64,000 nt of DNA from Pseudoduganella rivuli (GCF_009674485.1 NZ_WKJJ01000026.1:32186-96185), one strand, 5' to 3'. Shown: positions 1 through 8,486, numbered from the stretch's first letter. Notes: generated by a model not told the origin, from the sequence alone. Made by a program: numbers and translations.

Positions 1-303
1 ATCGCCGGCGTCGTTGTATTGCACAGTGATTTTGTACAAGACTTTTTTGGGCGAGAACTGGAGCCATGCTTCCTTCACATTGCCGTACTTGTTGAATTTT
101 TCGTAGCCCAGCACCTTGAGCGACGGCAAGTCCTGGACATAGCCCTGGTATCCCCACGTATCCTCGAATGGCGCGTTCGCAGCCTGAAGCTGCTTCTTCG
201 CGTTGTCATAAGTCAGCGTACCCAGGTCAAATCCCAGGTATTCGGCGGCGCCGGCGGACAGGCATACGCAGGCATACAGCACGGCGAACAATTGCTTCTT
301 CAC
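1..303 (-). CDS. Secreted protein of unknown function, 3' end outside the window
   Basis: A minus-strand frame opens with GTG at 303 and stays open to the window edge, giving at least 101 residues. A good ribosome binding site (AAGGAG, about 8 bases upstream) selects the GTG. The N-terminus has two lysines, a hydrophobic stretch (LFAVLYACVCLSAGAA) and a small-residue end, which reads as a Sec signal peptide. The mature part starts near EYLGFDLGTLTYDNAKKQL and is rich in aromatic and lysine residues. I do not recognise a family. It lies downstream of, and in the same direction as, the TPR-like gene at 362-925, so the two may be co-transcribed. Export to the periplasm is inferred from the signal peptide only. 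Confidence 0.7.
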   Translation of the reverse strand, partial: MKKQLFAVLYACVCLSAGAAEYLGFDLGTLTYDNAKKQLQAANAPFEDTWGYQGYVQDLPSLKVLGYEKFNKYGNVKEAWLQFSPKKVLYKITVQYNDAGD

Positions 304-361
304 TTCTTGTCTCCTTTCGATTGAGGTTCAGCGGAATCCTTGTCATTCGCATCGGCGATTT

Positions 362-925
362 CTAAACGAAGCAATGCTGGAAAAAATTGGGAATGCCGCC
401 GGCGCGGATTTTCTGCTCCCACAGATCAGGCCAGACACCCGCCATGCGCCAGAACACGCGGCATTGCTGAAGGTATTCCAGCACCGGCGTCACGTGGCCC
501 GCTTTCAGCAAGCTCTTGGCCAGGTGCATGGTGGGACCAAAACTGAGCAGTTGCGGCGAGCCCGGCGTGTCGCCCGAGGCATGCAGTTCCGCGATGGCGG
601 TCGCCGCATCGCCGGACTGCAATGCCAGCAAACCCAATACCGTATGGCCCAGGTGGATGGCATTGCCATAGTTCCAGTCGTCGCGGTAAGACGGCGCCAG
701 CGCCAGCGCGCGCTCCGCCAGTTGCCGCGCTTCGTCAAATTGTGCGAGATGAAAGGCCGCCGCCGCAGCGCGCGCCATAAACGTGAACGCTTCGTAGTCG
801 TTTTGAGCGTTGGCATACTGCGCCATGACCACCGGCGCCTGCTTGAGGTAGATCTGCCGCAGCGACGCCTCTTGTTCAGGCGTGAGCGGTTCTGCTTCTG
901 ATTGCGCTTCGTACCCGAACGTCAT
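362..925 (-). CDS. TPR-like helical protein, function unknown
   Basis: The product has 187 residues and no signal peptide. It is almost entirely helical, with Ala/Leu-rich segments (for example FHLAQFDEARQLAERALAL) that resemble tetratricopeptide repeat helix pairs, so a protein-protein interaction role is plausible. The start at 925 is backed by GGGAG five bases upstream. A Fur-like A/T palindrome sits about 40-60 bases upstream (see 965-983), which hints at iron control. The secreted-protein gene at 303 follows on the same strand after about 60 bases. No enzyme motif is visible. The TPR assignment is by pattern only. Confidence 0.75.
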   Translation of the reverse strand: MTFGYEAQSEAEPLTPEQEASLRQIYLKQAPVVMAQYANAQNDYEAFTFMARAAAAAFHLAQFDEARQLAERALALAPSYRDDWNYGNAIHLGHTVLGLLALQSGDAATAIAELHASGDTPGSPQLLSFGPTMHLAKSLLKAGHVTPVLEYLQQCRVFWRMAGVWPDLWEQKIRAGGIPNFFQHCFV

Positions 926-964
926 GCCGGCTCCCGTTAGACCGATTCATTAGTGTGATTAATT

Positions 965-983
965 TGATAATTATCATAATCAT
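965..983 (-). promoter_or_regulatory. Candidate Fur box upstream of the TPR-like gene
   Basis: Read on the minus strand this stretch contains GATTATGATAATTATCA, which is close to the classical Fur consensus of repeated GATAAT hexamers. It lies 40-60 bases before the start codon at 925, where a promoter would be expected. The match is by eye; A/T-rich palindromes also occur by chance. Confidence 0.35.
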
Positions 984-1004
984 ATTAGTGCGATCGGGCA
1001 ACTG

Positions 1005-1035
1005 GAAAAAAAACGGGGCGCACGCGGCGCCCCGT
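1005..1035 (-). terminator. Rho-independent terminator of the first subtilisin gene
   Basis: On the minus strand a stem ACGGGGCGC / GCGCCCCGT with a five-base loop is followed by a run of eight T. It lies about 20 bases after the stop codon of the protease gene at 1058, so it very probably ends that transcript. Confidence 0.85.
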
Positions 1036-1057
1036 TCAGTCTTTCAGGAATGACCGA

Positions 1058-2623
1058 TTACTTGCCGCAGCCCAGCGACTTGATGCGGTCATACGCGGCC
1101 TTGGCCTGCACCAGACCATAGCCGGTGTAGACGTCGCGGCCGGCGGCGTTCAGGTCCTTGGCGCTCTTGGTCAGCGAGGTGCGGATCTGTGCGCCCGTGC
1201 AGGTTGGGAAGTAGCTCCACACCAGTGCGGCAACAGCGGACACGTGCGGGGTTGCCATCGACGTGCCGTCGTAGAAGCTGTAGTTGGTTGCCTTCACCGC
1301 CACCGTTGCCGATGCGCCCAGTTGCGCCTTCATGGCCGCGCCATCGGTATCCGATGCGGTCACCGATGGGATGGTGGTCACGGTGGTGCCCAGCGTGCCG
1401 CCGAAGCCGCCTGCCGCGTTGTTGTACACCACGGCGCCGACGCCACCGCTGGCTTTGCAGTTGCTCACTTTGGTGGCGAAGTCCACGGTGCCGCGCGAGA
1501 TCAGGCAGACTTTGCCGGCCATGGCGCTGTTGACCACATCGCCCAGGCCGAAGTCGGCCAGTGGGCCGGTTGCGCTGATTTTCGGCGAACCGTCCATTGC
1601 GCCCGGTGCGTAGGTGGAAGCACCCACCACCAGGGTTGGCTCGGCGCCCGCGCCCATCGGCACGGTCGACAACACGTTCACGCCAGGACCGGCGATTTCC
1701 ACTTTGCTGTTGTATTGCGAGAAGGTGGCCCAGTTCAGGCTTTCATCCACGGCAGCCACGCTCATCACGCTGGCGTAGCCGGCCGGGTACGACACCACGG
1801 TGTTGCCATCGTTACCGGCGGCAGCGATCGACAGGGCGCCGGCCGTTTGCAGCGAATCGAAGGCGCGCTGTTCGGTGCGGCTCGACGACGCGCCACCCAG
1901 CGACATGCTGACCACGTTGGCCTTGGCGGCCGCGCACTTGTTAGCGGCGGTGGCCAGGGTCGACGAATAGGCCCAGCCATCGGCGCCGAACACTTTGACG
2001 ATGTGCAGGTTCAGCTTGCGGTTCGGGTTCACGCCCACCACGCCAACGCCGCTGTTGTTAATGCCGGCGATGGTGCCCGCCACGTGCGAACCGTGGTGGT
2101 TTTCATCGGTGTACCACCAGCCGGTGCCGCTGTCGTATTCGCCGGTCACGATGTTGCCGCTCAGGTCTTCGTGGGCACGGTCGTAGCCGGAGTCGATGAT
2201 GCAGACTTTACGGTTGCCGGTGCTGGCGTCGGACAGCTGGTCCGCCTGCACGGCCTTGATACCCCACGGTACCAGTTGGCCCAGGATGTACGGCGTGCCG
2301 GTCGACGGCGTGGTGCCGGCGAAGGCGACACGCTTGACGTCTTCTTCCACGTATTCCACGTTCGGGTTGTGCGCCAGGCCGTTCAGCGCCTGGGTCGGCA
2401 CTTCGATCGCCATCGCATCCATGCCGAAGATTTCGTGTTTGACCGCGCCTTTGGCCGCTTTGACGGCAGCGTGCACGTCGGCAGCTTTGCCTGGTTTGAA
2501 GGCGACGATGACACGGGTGGTGTCGGCTGCTGCGGCGGCATGGCCGGCCGCGCCCAGGGCGGCGGCGGCGCAAGCCAGTTTCACTGCGAGGGCGATTTTG
2601 GAAGTACGCGAAATCCCGATCAT
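1058..2623 (-). CDS. Secreted S8 subtilisin-family serine protease with PA insert (copy 1)
   Basis: A 521-residue preproprotease. Residues 1-33 form a signal peptide, and about 35-97 an inhibitor I9 propeptide (DTTRVIVAFKPG ... YVEEDV). The catalytic domain follows with Asp144 (CIIDSGYD), His177 (NHHGSHVAGT) and Ser455 (DGTSMATPHV). A protease-associated insert lies between His and Ser (KVCLISRGTVDFATKVSNC). The start at 2623 is chosen because GGAGAG lies just upstream and the signal peptide begins there; a longer frame to 2746 lacks both. The enzyme should be exported and cleave extracellular or envelope proteins after removing its propeptide. A close paralogue with the same domain order lies at 17247-18809. 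The gene is monocistronic, with its own terminator downstream. Confidence 0.95.
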   Translation of the reverse strand: MIGISRTSKIALAVKLACAAAALGAAGHAAAAADTTRVIVAFKPGKAADVHAAVKAAKGAVKHEIFGMDAMAIEVPTQALNGLAHNPNVEYVEEDVKRVAFAGTTPSTGTPYILGQLVPWGIKAVQADQLSDASTGNRKVCIIDSGYDRAHEDLSGNIVTGEYDSGTGWWYTDENHHGSHVAGTIAGINNSGVGVVGVNPNRKLNLHIVKVFGADGWAYSSTLATAANKCAAAKANVVSMSLGGASSSRTEQRAFDSLQTAGALSIAAAGNDGNTVVSYPAGYASVMSVAAVDESLNWATFSQYNSKVEIAGPGVNVLSTVPMGAGAEPTLVVGASTYAPGAMDGSPKISATGPLADFGLGDVVNSAMAGKVCLISRGTVDFATKVSNCKASGGVGAVVYNNAAGGFGGTLGTTVTTIPSVTASDTDGAAMKAQLGASATVAVKATNYSFYDGTSMATPHVSAVAALVWSYFPTCTGAQIRTSLTKSAKDLNAAGRDVYTGYGLVQAKAAYDRIKSLGCGK

Positions 2624-2829
2624 TTGATTCTCTCCGATAGTGTCTGTATGGCGTAGTACGCCTTTTGTTTTCTCGTCCCGGGAGGGAGGATCAGCTCCGC
2701 AACCAGGCAGGCGCCCAGTGTAGAAGCGTTCCACGTCAGAAAACAATCTGTCAGGCCGTTAATTTTTAGAAGGAATTATTTAACGTTGTTTGCACGCGTC
2801 AGTTCTGTTTTATTCTGAACACCGGTTAC

Positions 2830-2855
2830 AAAAATGTCTCAAATGAGACATTTTT
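2830..2855. terminator. Bidirectional A/T-flanked hairpin terminator
   Basis: A perfect inverted repeat AAAAATGTCTC-AAAT-GAGACATTTTT. Its stem is flanked by A and T runs, so it can act on either strand. It lies 14 bases after the stop codon of the DUF3147 gene (minus strand) and upstream of the protease gene, and so insulates the two. Confidence 0.8.
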
Positions 2856-2869
2856 ATTGCGGAGCAGCA

Positions 2870-3220
2870 TCACAACAGGTCGATGCCGAAGCGCCGCATC
2901 AGCAGCGCAAACAGGCCAAAACAGGTCACGGTCAATACGACGCAGGCCGCCAGCGTGGGCCAGAAGCCCAGCCGGGGCAGCAACAGCGGGAAAGCCAGGA
3001 ACATCGGCAAGGTCGGGATGACGTACCAGAAGGTGTACCAGGCGTGGTTGGCGATTTTCTCTTGCGGCTGCTGCTCCACGTACAGCCAGATCAGCGTCAG
3101 GATGGTAACGAGGGGAAGCGCGGCGATCAGGCCGCCCAGCCTGTCGCTGCGCCTGGCAACTTCCGATACCAGCGCAACGACCGCCGCGGTCAGCAAATAT
3201 TTTGTGATCAGCCAGGGCAT
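2870..3220 (-). CDS. DUF3147 family inner-membrane protein
   Basis: A 116-residue protein with four predicted membrane helices, starting directly with a hydrophobic segment. The pattern ALVSEVARRSDRLGGLIAALPL followed by LIWLYVE and a C-terminal MRRFG is typical of the DUF3147 family, small inner-membrane proteins with no established function. The length matches the family. It follows the DUF4242 gene on the same strand after about 30 bases, and the hairpin at 2830-2855 ends the pair. No strong ribosome binding site is seen, which fits translational coupling. Confidence 0.85.
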   Translation of the reverse strand: MPWLITKYLLTAAVVALVSEVARRSDRLGGLIAALPLVTILTLIWLYVEQQPQEKIANHAWYTFWYVIPTLPMFLAFPLLLPRLGFWPTLAACVVLTVTCFGLFALLMRRFGIDLL

Positions 3221-3251
3221 GGTGCGGGGACGTGGCGGGATGCCAGCGACG

Positions 3252-3524
3252 TCACTCGGCTGTCGTCGGATCGATCACTGTTTTGACTTCCGACACTTTG
3301 TTAGCAGGGAAACCGCCCTGGCGCGCATGCTCCCGGACAAGTTCTTCATTCGGCGCGATGTACACGCAATAGATTTTATCGTCGGTCACGTAACTCTCGA
3401 CCCACTGGATCGTCGGTCCCAGTTCGCGCAGCACACCGCACGATTTGGCGGATATCGATTGCAGGTCGGCGGCGCCCAGTTTGCCGGCCCCGGGAATGTC
3501 TCGTTCGATCACATACTTTGGCAT
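3252..3524 (-). CDS. DUF4242 (SCO4226-like) small protein
   Basis: A 90-residue cytoplasmic protein that begins MPKYVIERDIPGAG and contains the VESYVTDDKIYCVYIAP core typical of DUF4242 ferredoxin-like proteins. One actinobacterial member, SCO4226, binds nickel. The second of two close ATG codons is preferred because AGGAG lies six bases before it; the upstream ATG at 3530 is too close to that site. Role unknown. It is paired with the DUF3147 membrane protein downstream. Confidence 0.85.
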   Translation of the reverse strand: MPKYVIERDIPGAGKLGAADLQSISAKSCGVLRELGPTIQWVESYVTDDKIYCVYIAPNEELVREHARQGGFPANKVSEVKTVIDPTTAE

Positions 3525-3592
3525 GGTCATCTCCTGGTATTGGTTGCGATGGTCCAGCTGCGGGTTGCTGCAACCGGAGCGGCCCGCTCCTG

Positions 3593-4513
3593 TCAGCTTA
3601 GCGCATTACCCGGCCGGTTCCCATACAATACGGCGGCGGCATGCATTAGTCTGTCGCGCTGTTCAATTTTTTCGAGTTGCGCGGCGGGCAGCTTGCCGGC
3701 GCCGTTGGCGGCGCCCCACACGGCGCCCGCCATGGCGCTGATGGTGTCGACATCGCCGCTGCCTGCCGCGATGAAGCGCAGCATGTCCAGGAATGGCTGG
3801 TGCATGAAGCGCAGCGCCGCATACACGCCGGTCACGCAGGATTCGCTGGCTGAAATCTTGTTGCCCAGCGCGCGGGCCACGTCGCGCGCGGCCGGCGCGT
3901 CGCCCGCCGCCAGCCATTTTTCGGCAATCGCCATCCGCGTCACGAACGCCTCGCTGCTGCAATGGCTGGCCGCCTGCCGCAATAGCGCGAGCGGCTCTTC
4001 TCCCGCCAGCGCCAGCGCGGTGGCGGACGCCAGCAGCACCGCGCCCTCGATACCGAGTGGATGGGCGTGCGTTATGCTGGCCGATGTGCGGGCCGCATCC
4101 AGCAGCATGCCGGGCCGCTGCGCAAAGTACAGGCCGATCACCGGCGCGCGCATCGCGCCGCCATTGCCATACGAGCCCTCCGGATAAATGGCGCGGTTGG
4201 CCTGCTGCCAATGCATGCCGCGCCGGATGCGCTTCAGCAGCCGCGCCGCCCCGGGTCCGTAACCCCGGCTCCAGTGATAACTGGCGGCGAAGCGGCGCGC
4301 CACGTCATCGGCATTGAGCGCGCGGTGTTCCGCCAGCGATTCCGCCAGGTCCAGCGACATCTGCGTGTCGTCGGTCCAGCGCATTTCACCTTTGCTGGTG
4401 GTGCCGATCAAGCGCCACAGCGTGCGTTCAAGCGGGCCGCCTTCGTATGGCGCACCGAGCGCATCACCCAGTGCGAGGCCCAGCAGGCATCCCTGGTATT
4501 TTTCGAGCGACAT
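3593..4513 (-). CDS. ADP-ribosylglycohydrolase family protein
   Basis: A 306-residue cytosolic protein of the DraG/ARH fold. The N-terminal GCLLGLALGDALG and the acidic metal motif RWTDDTQMSLDLAESL (near residues 45-60) match the family. The later segments YGNGGAMRAPVIGL and AGSGDVDTISAMAGAVWGA supply the second acidic di-magnesium cluster (GDVDT). Such enzymes hydrolyse ADP-ribose from proteins or small ligands. No partner ADP-ribosyltransferase is visible nearby, so the substrate is unknown. The start has GGAG six bases upstream. The gene stands alone between the DUF4242 and GNAT genes, all on the minus strand. Confidence 0.93.
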   Translation of the reverse strand: MSLEKYQGCLLGLALGDALGAPYEGGPLERTLWRLIGTTSKGEMRWTDDTQMSLDLAESLAEHRALNADDVARRFAASYHWSRGYGPGAARLLKRIRRGMHWQQANRAIYPEGSYGNGGAMRAPVIGLYFAQRPGMLLDAARTSASITHAHPLGIEGAVLLASATALALAGEEPLALLRQAASHCSSEAFVTRMAIAEKWLAAGDAPAARDVARALGNKISASESCVTGVYAALRFMHQPFLDMLRFIAAGSGDVDTISAMAGAVWGAANGAGKLPAAQLEKIEQRDRLMHAAAVLYGNRPGNALS

Positions 4514-4558
4514 GGCATTCTCCGGACATGGCCTTACCGGCCATCATACGCCGCCGCG

Positions 4559-5032
4559 CTATGGGGCGATCAAGTCCAGCGCCAGGAATTGGGTCCCCGG
4601 CACCGGATTGAAGGCGACCGGCGGCGCCGGGCGAAATCCCAGCGCCGCGTAGATGCCCTGTGCCGCGACAAACTCGGGCAAGACATCGAGGCAGACGCGC
4701 GCGTAACCCGCCTCCCGCGCCTCGGACAGCAGCCGCTCGACCATCCGGCGTCCGGCGCCCTGCCCCCGCGCGGCTGGCCGCATGTACACGCGCTTCATTT
4801 CACAGGTGGCGCCATCGACCTTGCGCAGCGCGCCACAGCCGACCACTGCGTCACCGCTCCACGCAAGCAGCAGGCGGCCGTCGGGCGCGGCGTACTTGCC
4901 CGGCAGTGCGGCAAATTCGGCCTCGTACTCCTGGAAGCCGAGGCTCACCGTCGGACTGCCGACATATTCGCGGAAGATGGCGATCACGCGCTCGAGGTCT
5001 TCCGGGAAGTTGGCGGGCCTAATTTCAATCAT
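4559..5032 (-). CDS. GNAT family N-acetyltransferase
   Basis: A 157-residue acetyltransferase. The acetyl-CoA pyrophosphate-binding motif A is clear (RVYMRPAARGQGAGRRMVERL, near residues 80-100), followed by motif B (GIYAALGFRP). The substrate cannot be told from sequence; close relatives are often annotated as amino-acid or small-molecule acetyltransferases. Its start overlaps the end of the alpha/beta hydrolase gene by eight bases, so the two are almost certainly translated from one message. Confidence 0.92.
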   Translation of the reverse strand: MIEIRPANFPEDLERVIAIFREYVGSPTVSLGFQEYEAEFAALPGKYAAPDGRLLLAWSGDAVVGCGALRKVDGATCEMKRVYMRPAARGQGAGRRMVERLLSEAREAGYARVCLDVLPEFVAAQGIYAALGFRPAPPVAFNPVPGTQFLALDLIAP

Positions 5033-5765
5033 TGGACAATTGGCGCAAGGCCTCCACCACTGCCGGCCATGCGCTGCTGAGGGGATCGATCACGGCGAAA
5101 TGGCCGCTGTCCGGCAATTCCACCAGGCGTGTTTTTGGGAAGGCGGCGCAGTACGACGCCGCCACGGCGGGCGGTACGATGTCATCCGTGCCGCCCTGCA
5201 CGATGGTGGCCGCCACGGCGGGCGCGGGCAATTGCAGCGGGTCGACATCCGGCCGCGACGCGGGGTCCGTGCCAAGGAATCCTTGGACGGCGCCATCGCC
5301 CAGGTGCAGCCTGTGCGCCAGGCGCAGGTCGGCCGCGGGCGCCAGCGCGACCACGCCTTGCAGTGCGGCCGGCGCGCACGTGGCGGCCGCCCACAGCACC
5401 AGGTGGCCACCGGCGGAATGGCCGATCAGCAGCAGCTTGCCGTTGTGCCGCTCCGCCATGGCCGGTACGCTCTCCAGTGCTGCTGCAATGTCGTGCAGGG
5501 TGGCGTCGGGCTGGCCGGGGATGCGGCGGTATTCCAGCGTGGCGACGGTCCAGCCGGCGGCGGCCAGTGCACTCGACATCGCCTCGGCGTGCTCCCTGTC
5601 GTACTGCGGTTTCCAGAAGCCACCGTGGATCAGCACGACCAATGGCAGTTGCGCTCCGCGCTGGCCGAAGCGGATGTCGGCCACCTGGTCCGGCTCACTG
5701 CCATAGGCGACGGTGAGGTCGGGAGGGGTTGCCTTGCGGGTCAGGATGGAGAGGTCTTCGGCCAT
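5025..5765 (-). CDS. Alpha/beta hydrolase of the HGGFW (kynurenine formamidase-like) type
   Basis: A 246-residue cytosolic hydrolase. Visible features are the oxyanion motif LIHGGFW near residue 50, the nucleophile elbow IGHSAGGHL (Ser), and a C-terminal acid and His (GTDDIVPP ... DSGHFAVIDP). HGGFW proteins are related to carboxylesterases and kynurenine formamidases, but no tryptophan-degradation genes are nearby, so the substrate is open. The start at 5765 is chosen for its AAGGA site; an upstream in-frame start at 5825 would add 20 atypical residues. It overlaps the GNAT gene that follows. Confidence 0.9.
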   Translation of the reverse strand: MAEDLSILTRKATPPDLTVAYGSEPDQVADIRFGQRGAQLPLVVLIHGGFWKPQYDREHAEAMSSALAAAGWTVATLEYRRIPGQPDATLHDIAAALESVPAMAERHNGKLLLIGHSAGGHLVLWAAATCAPAALQGVVALAPAADLRLAHRLHLGDGAVQGFLGTDPASRPDVDPLQLPAPAVAATIVQGGTDDIVPPAVAASYCAAFPKTRLVELPDSGHFAVIDPLSSAWPAVVEALRQLSND

Positions 5766-5812
5766 GGGGGTCCTTGTGGTGTGGGGTGCTTTCAGCGTTG
5801 GTTTCAGTGACG

Positions 5813-6382
5813 CTACGGGTACCACGCTTTGGGTACATGCCGCAGCAGCGACAGTTTGTTGTTATGCCAGCGGTAATACGAGATACCGCGCCGTTTGCTG
5901 TCCTCTTCCGGCATGCCGAAGAGGATCAATAACTGGCTATCCGGCTTGAATTTGAGCGAACCCGCGTTCGGCCAACGGGGCTTGCCGTCAAAGAGCGCAT
6001 CCTCGATGTTGTTGGCAGCGTTGAGCGTCACGCCATCGGGATGAAAAACCGTTCCGGTCATGGCGTCAATAATGGTGATTTGCACACATTCGGCTCCGCA
6101 TCCCCACGTTGCGAGGATGTAGTGGCCGGCAAAGTTGGGCTTTTCACGGGACCATTCCCTGATCCGGGTTCGGTACATCCGGGTGCGGTCATCCGCGTTC
6201 AATTTCGGTGCCGCATTGGCGCCCGTGTAGACCGGAACAGGATAGGATGCGAATCGCGGGGCGCCGCGCGGAATGTCCGACAGGCGGATCGTGAATTCGT
6301 CGTAGTCGTCATCCTGCGCTGATACCGGGATGGTGGCGGCAAATAGCAGGGCAACGGTTGCAATCAGGTGGAGTATTTTCAT
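5813..6382 (-). CDS. Secreted protein of unknown function
   Basis: A 189-residue protein with a clear signal peptide (MKILHLIATVALLFAATIPVSA) and an acidic mature N-terminus (QDDDYDEF). The mature part has a WGCGAECVQ segment whose two cysteines could form a disulphide in the periplasm. Similar hypothetical proteins occur in environmental proteobacteria, but I know of no assigned function. It is the first of a run of small secreted or membrane proteins on the minus strand. Confidence 0.8.
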   Translation of the reverse strand: MKILHLIATVALLFAATIPVSAQDDDYDEFTIRLSDIPRGAPRFASYPVPVYTGANAAPKLNADDRTRMYRTRIREWSREKPNFAGHYILATWGCGAECVQITIIDAMTGTVFHPDGVTLNAANNIEDALFDGKPRWPNAGSLKFKPDSQLLILFGMPEEDSKRRGISYYRWHNNKLSLLRHVPKAWYP

Positions 6383-6419
6383 GAGGCCATATTTGCGGCA
6401 TTAGCCGATATGTTGTCCA

Positions 6420-6785
6420 TTAGCTTCCCCGAGACGCGAGAAGCAAAACCCCAACGGCGATGAAGACGACCCACGACAAATGCCTGCCACGGGTGAAGTA
6501 AAGGGGAAAGGCTGCGGACACCAAAGCAGCGCCCCCAATGACCGTCAAGACCTGGTCGCTGGAAACGGCTCCGTTCCCGGAAGAATAGACGAGGAATGCC
6601 AGGGCGCCCCATGCAACCGTGATGAGATGCCACACGAAACGCAACGTCCCCATCGTGAACGCGGCGCTTCCCAGCACTTTGGGCAGGTTATCGCGCCTGG
6701 AGAGGCGGATGAGTATGTAGCGCTCGCCCAGGTACGAATGCGCCAGGCCCATCAGCAATAGAAGGATCGTCGCAATCGCCAGCAT
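6420..6785 (-). CDS. Small four-helix membrane protein, function unknown
   Basis: A 121-residue protein with four hydrophobic helices, the first starting at residue 2 (LAIATILLLLMGLAHSYLGE). A conserved-looking YILIRLSRRDNLPKVLG loop follows, and the chain ends in a short polar tail. No family is recognised with confidence. It lies 37 bases upstream of the secreted protein gene at 5813-6382 in the same direction and may share its transcript. The ribosome binding site is weak. Confidence 0.7.
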   Translation of the reverse strand: MLAIATILLLLMGLAHSYLGERYILIRLSRRDNLPKVLGSAAFTMGTLRFVWHLITVAWGALAFLVYSSGNGAVSSDQVLTVIGGAALVSAAFPLYFTRGRHLSWVVFIAVGVLLLASRGS

Positions 6786-7153
6786 GTGTGGCGTCTAGCG
6801 AGGCTGAATAAAATCCCGTTGTGCGTGCGCATGCGCGACATCAACGGTGATTTCAACAGTAGATCGCGTTGTATTTTTAATCATCCCTACAGTTTGCCGG
6901 AAATGTGCCACGGCATGCAAGGCTACTGTCGTTTCTAACGGCAGGCTGTACGGGCAGCACGGCCAGCGTGGCCCGCCATCGGACTGATCATAAAACTGGA
7001 ACGCGATTCCGGGGCAAGGTCGCGGGCATGGCCGCGTACATGGCGCGGGCCAGCGACATGAAGCTGGTGCACTGGGGGGAATCGATCCGCTGGTCCGGGC
7101 CGGTGCTGATGTGGCAGGCCCCGGTCTGCTGGCCTCATGCGTCAGACCACTGC
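6786..7153. other. Gene-poor gap with a possible gene remnant
   Basis: No gene can be assigned here. The part from about 7010 to 7140 reads on the plus strand as a frame with coding-like third positions (MAAYMARASDMKLVHWGES, then IRWSGPVLMWQ), but without a proper start, ribosome binding site or recognised domain. It could be the stump of a lost gene. The rest (6786-7000) shows no feature to me. Confidence 0.4.
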
Positions 7154-7495
7154 TTATAAGCCAACTCCCCAACGTTGAACCCGAACTTGCTCTACGCGGT
7201 CATCCTTTGAGACATCGACAACGACCACCACGTCGTACTCCACGATTAGTGCACGGCCGACGTTTCGCTCTGACGCATAGAACGCCTTCGTCATCTCCGG
7301 GCCGCTCACGCAACACTTCAGCTCAAGACCATTAGCGGCAAAGAGCGCTTTGGCATCGGCAAGTGGTGTGCCAGTGGGCAGGCGGGCGGCTGTAGTCTCG
7401 GTCCAGTATTGCTCTCGTTCATAAACGCGAGCCATTGAGCAACCTGCCAAGAGCAGTACCGAAACTACGGCGGAAACAATGCGTAAGTTTGTCAT
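7154..7495 (-). CDS. Small lipoprotein of unknown function
   Basis: A 113-residue protein with a signal peptide ending in the lipobox LLAGC at about residues 15-19. Cleavage before Cys would anchor it in the inner or outer membrane. The mature part contains two adjacent cysteines (LELKCCVSG) and a VEYDVVVVVDVSKDDRVEQVRV strand pair, loosely like small SmpA/OmlA-type lipoproteins. No function can be assigned. It belongs to the more A/T-rich accessory stretch. Confidence 0.75.
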   Translation of the reverse strand: MTNLRIVSAVVSVLLLAGCSMARVYEREQYWTETTAARLPTGTPLADAKALFAANGLELKCCVSGPEMTKAFYASERNVGRALIVEYDVVVVVDVSKDDRVEQVRVQRWGVGL

Positions 7496-7642
7496 GTGAG
7501 ATGCAAGACCAAAAGGGATAACGACGCAGTATAAAAACCGTATTGTGCTCGCATTCGCGGCACTCCTGGCGATTTTATCAGTTGGCAGTGTTCAGGATTG
7601 GGCGTTTTGCGGTAACCCGTCCTTGCGCCCAACGATTGGTGT

Positions 7643-8050
7643 TCAGCAAAATGGCATCACCATTCCGGGCAAGACTTGGTAGATAGCCCACATGACACCG
7701 TCAAGAATGTACGACCAAAAGACGCCTACGAAAAGTGTAGCGTTAATTAGCCTGGTATTCCTTCGAAAACCATAAAAAATGCTTAACGCGATCGCCCAAG
7801 CGAGAAAACGAATCGGTATAGCCCCCACGAAAATCGCTGTATCTGAAACGTGCTCAGGATGCCACCAAGCGAGCACAGCAAAATACAGGAGTCCCCCTAT
7901 GAAACCGATACCTGTCTTAGCAAAACCGAATCGAATTGGACTTACGCTCACCTCGGAAAAACGGTTCAACTGGTGCGCAAAAAGCGAATAACCAGCTATT
8001 TTTACAGTGGCATATGCAAGCGCGGCCAAGGGGCTGGGGATCATCGGCAT
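7643..8050 (-). CDS. Membrane protein of unknown function
   Basis: A 135-residue protein with about four hydrophobic helices, a FGFAKTGIGFIGGLLYFAVL segment and a final VFWSYILDGVMWAIYQVLPG segment. No family is recognised. The start could be the ATG at 8050 or the one six bases later; no good ribosome binding site decides. Composition is more A/T-rich than the flanking housekeeping genes, which suits an acquired or fast-evolving gene. Confidence 0.65.
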   Translation of the reverse strand: MPMIPSPLAALAYATVKIAGYSLFAHQLNRFSEVSVSPIRFGFAKTGIGFIGGLLYFAVLAWWHPEHVSDTAIFVGAIPIRFLAWAIALSIFYGFRRNTRLINATLFVGVFWSYILDGVMWAIYQVLPGMVMPFC

Positions 8051-8141
8051 TTTTCAGACCAATGTGAAAATCTACCTAGCCGCGCGGATGTTGCGCGGCT
8101 CCGGTGGAATTCTGGGTTGGGACGCATACACACTTTGATCT

Positions 8142-8486
8142 TTACCATTCATGGGCCTTTTGAAGAACACGCAGTACGGCAGAATTATCTTTGTAGCGTT
8201 TGCGAAGCGTAGCCTCGTCTCTGTCGAGTTGTACGCAACGGTACTTCTTCACAGCTACAGCAATCTCCCTTTGGCGTGCTGCGTCGTAAGGCTCCTCGCC
8301 TCCGAAGTGCGCACACATGGCAATCCGCTCCGCGATCGCAGCGACATCCTTAGGCTGTCCCTTTGCGAGTTCCGCCAGTGGATCGGCTTCAGCATGGCCA
8401 ATTGACGCTACTAAGATCAAGCCGATAAGCATAGGTAGGCGAGGCAGAATAACTACCGGCTCCAGCGAAAGCCGCCGCATAGTCAT
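8142..8486 (-). CDS. Small secreted protein of unknown function
   Basis: About 114 residues. A hydrophobic segment (LPMLIGLILVASIGHAEA) near the N-terminus looks like a signal peptide, followed by a charged helical mature part with two cysteines (AMCAHF, KYRCVQLD). The start at 8486 is preferred because its ATG overlaps the TGA of the upstream gene (ATGA), which signals translational coupling; the ATG at 8495 is the alternative. It is probably made together with the 54-residue membrane peptide encoded just upstream. Confidence 0.65.
   Translation of the reverse strand: MTMRRLSLEPVVILPRLPMLIGLILVASIGHAEADPLAELAKGQPKDVAAIAERIAMCAHFGGEEPYDAARQREIAVAVKKYRCVQLDRDEATLRKRYKDNSAVLRVLQKAHEW

Noticed and set aside
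1244..2656. Plus-strand frame opposite the first subtilisin gene
   Set aside because: Shadow frame rich in Ala, His, Gly and Arg. The same shadow appears opposite the second subtilisin (17433-18902), as expected from the paralogy of the real genes.
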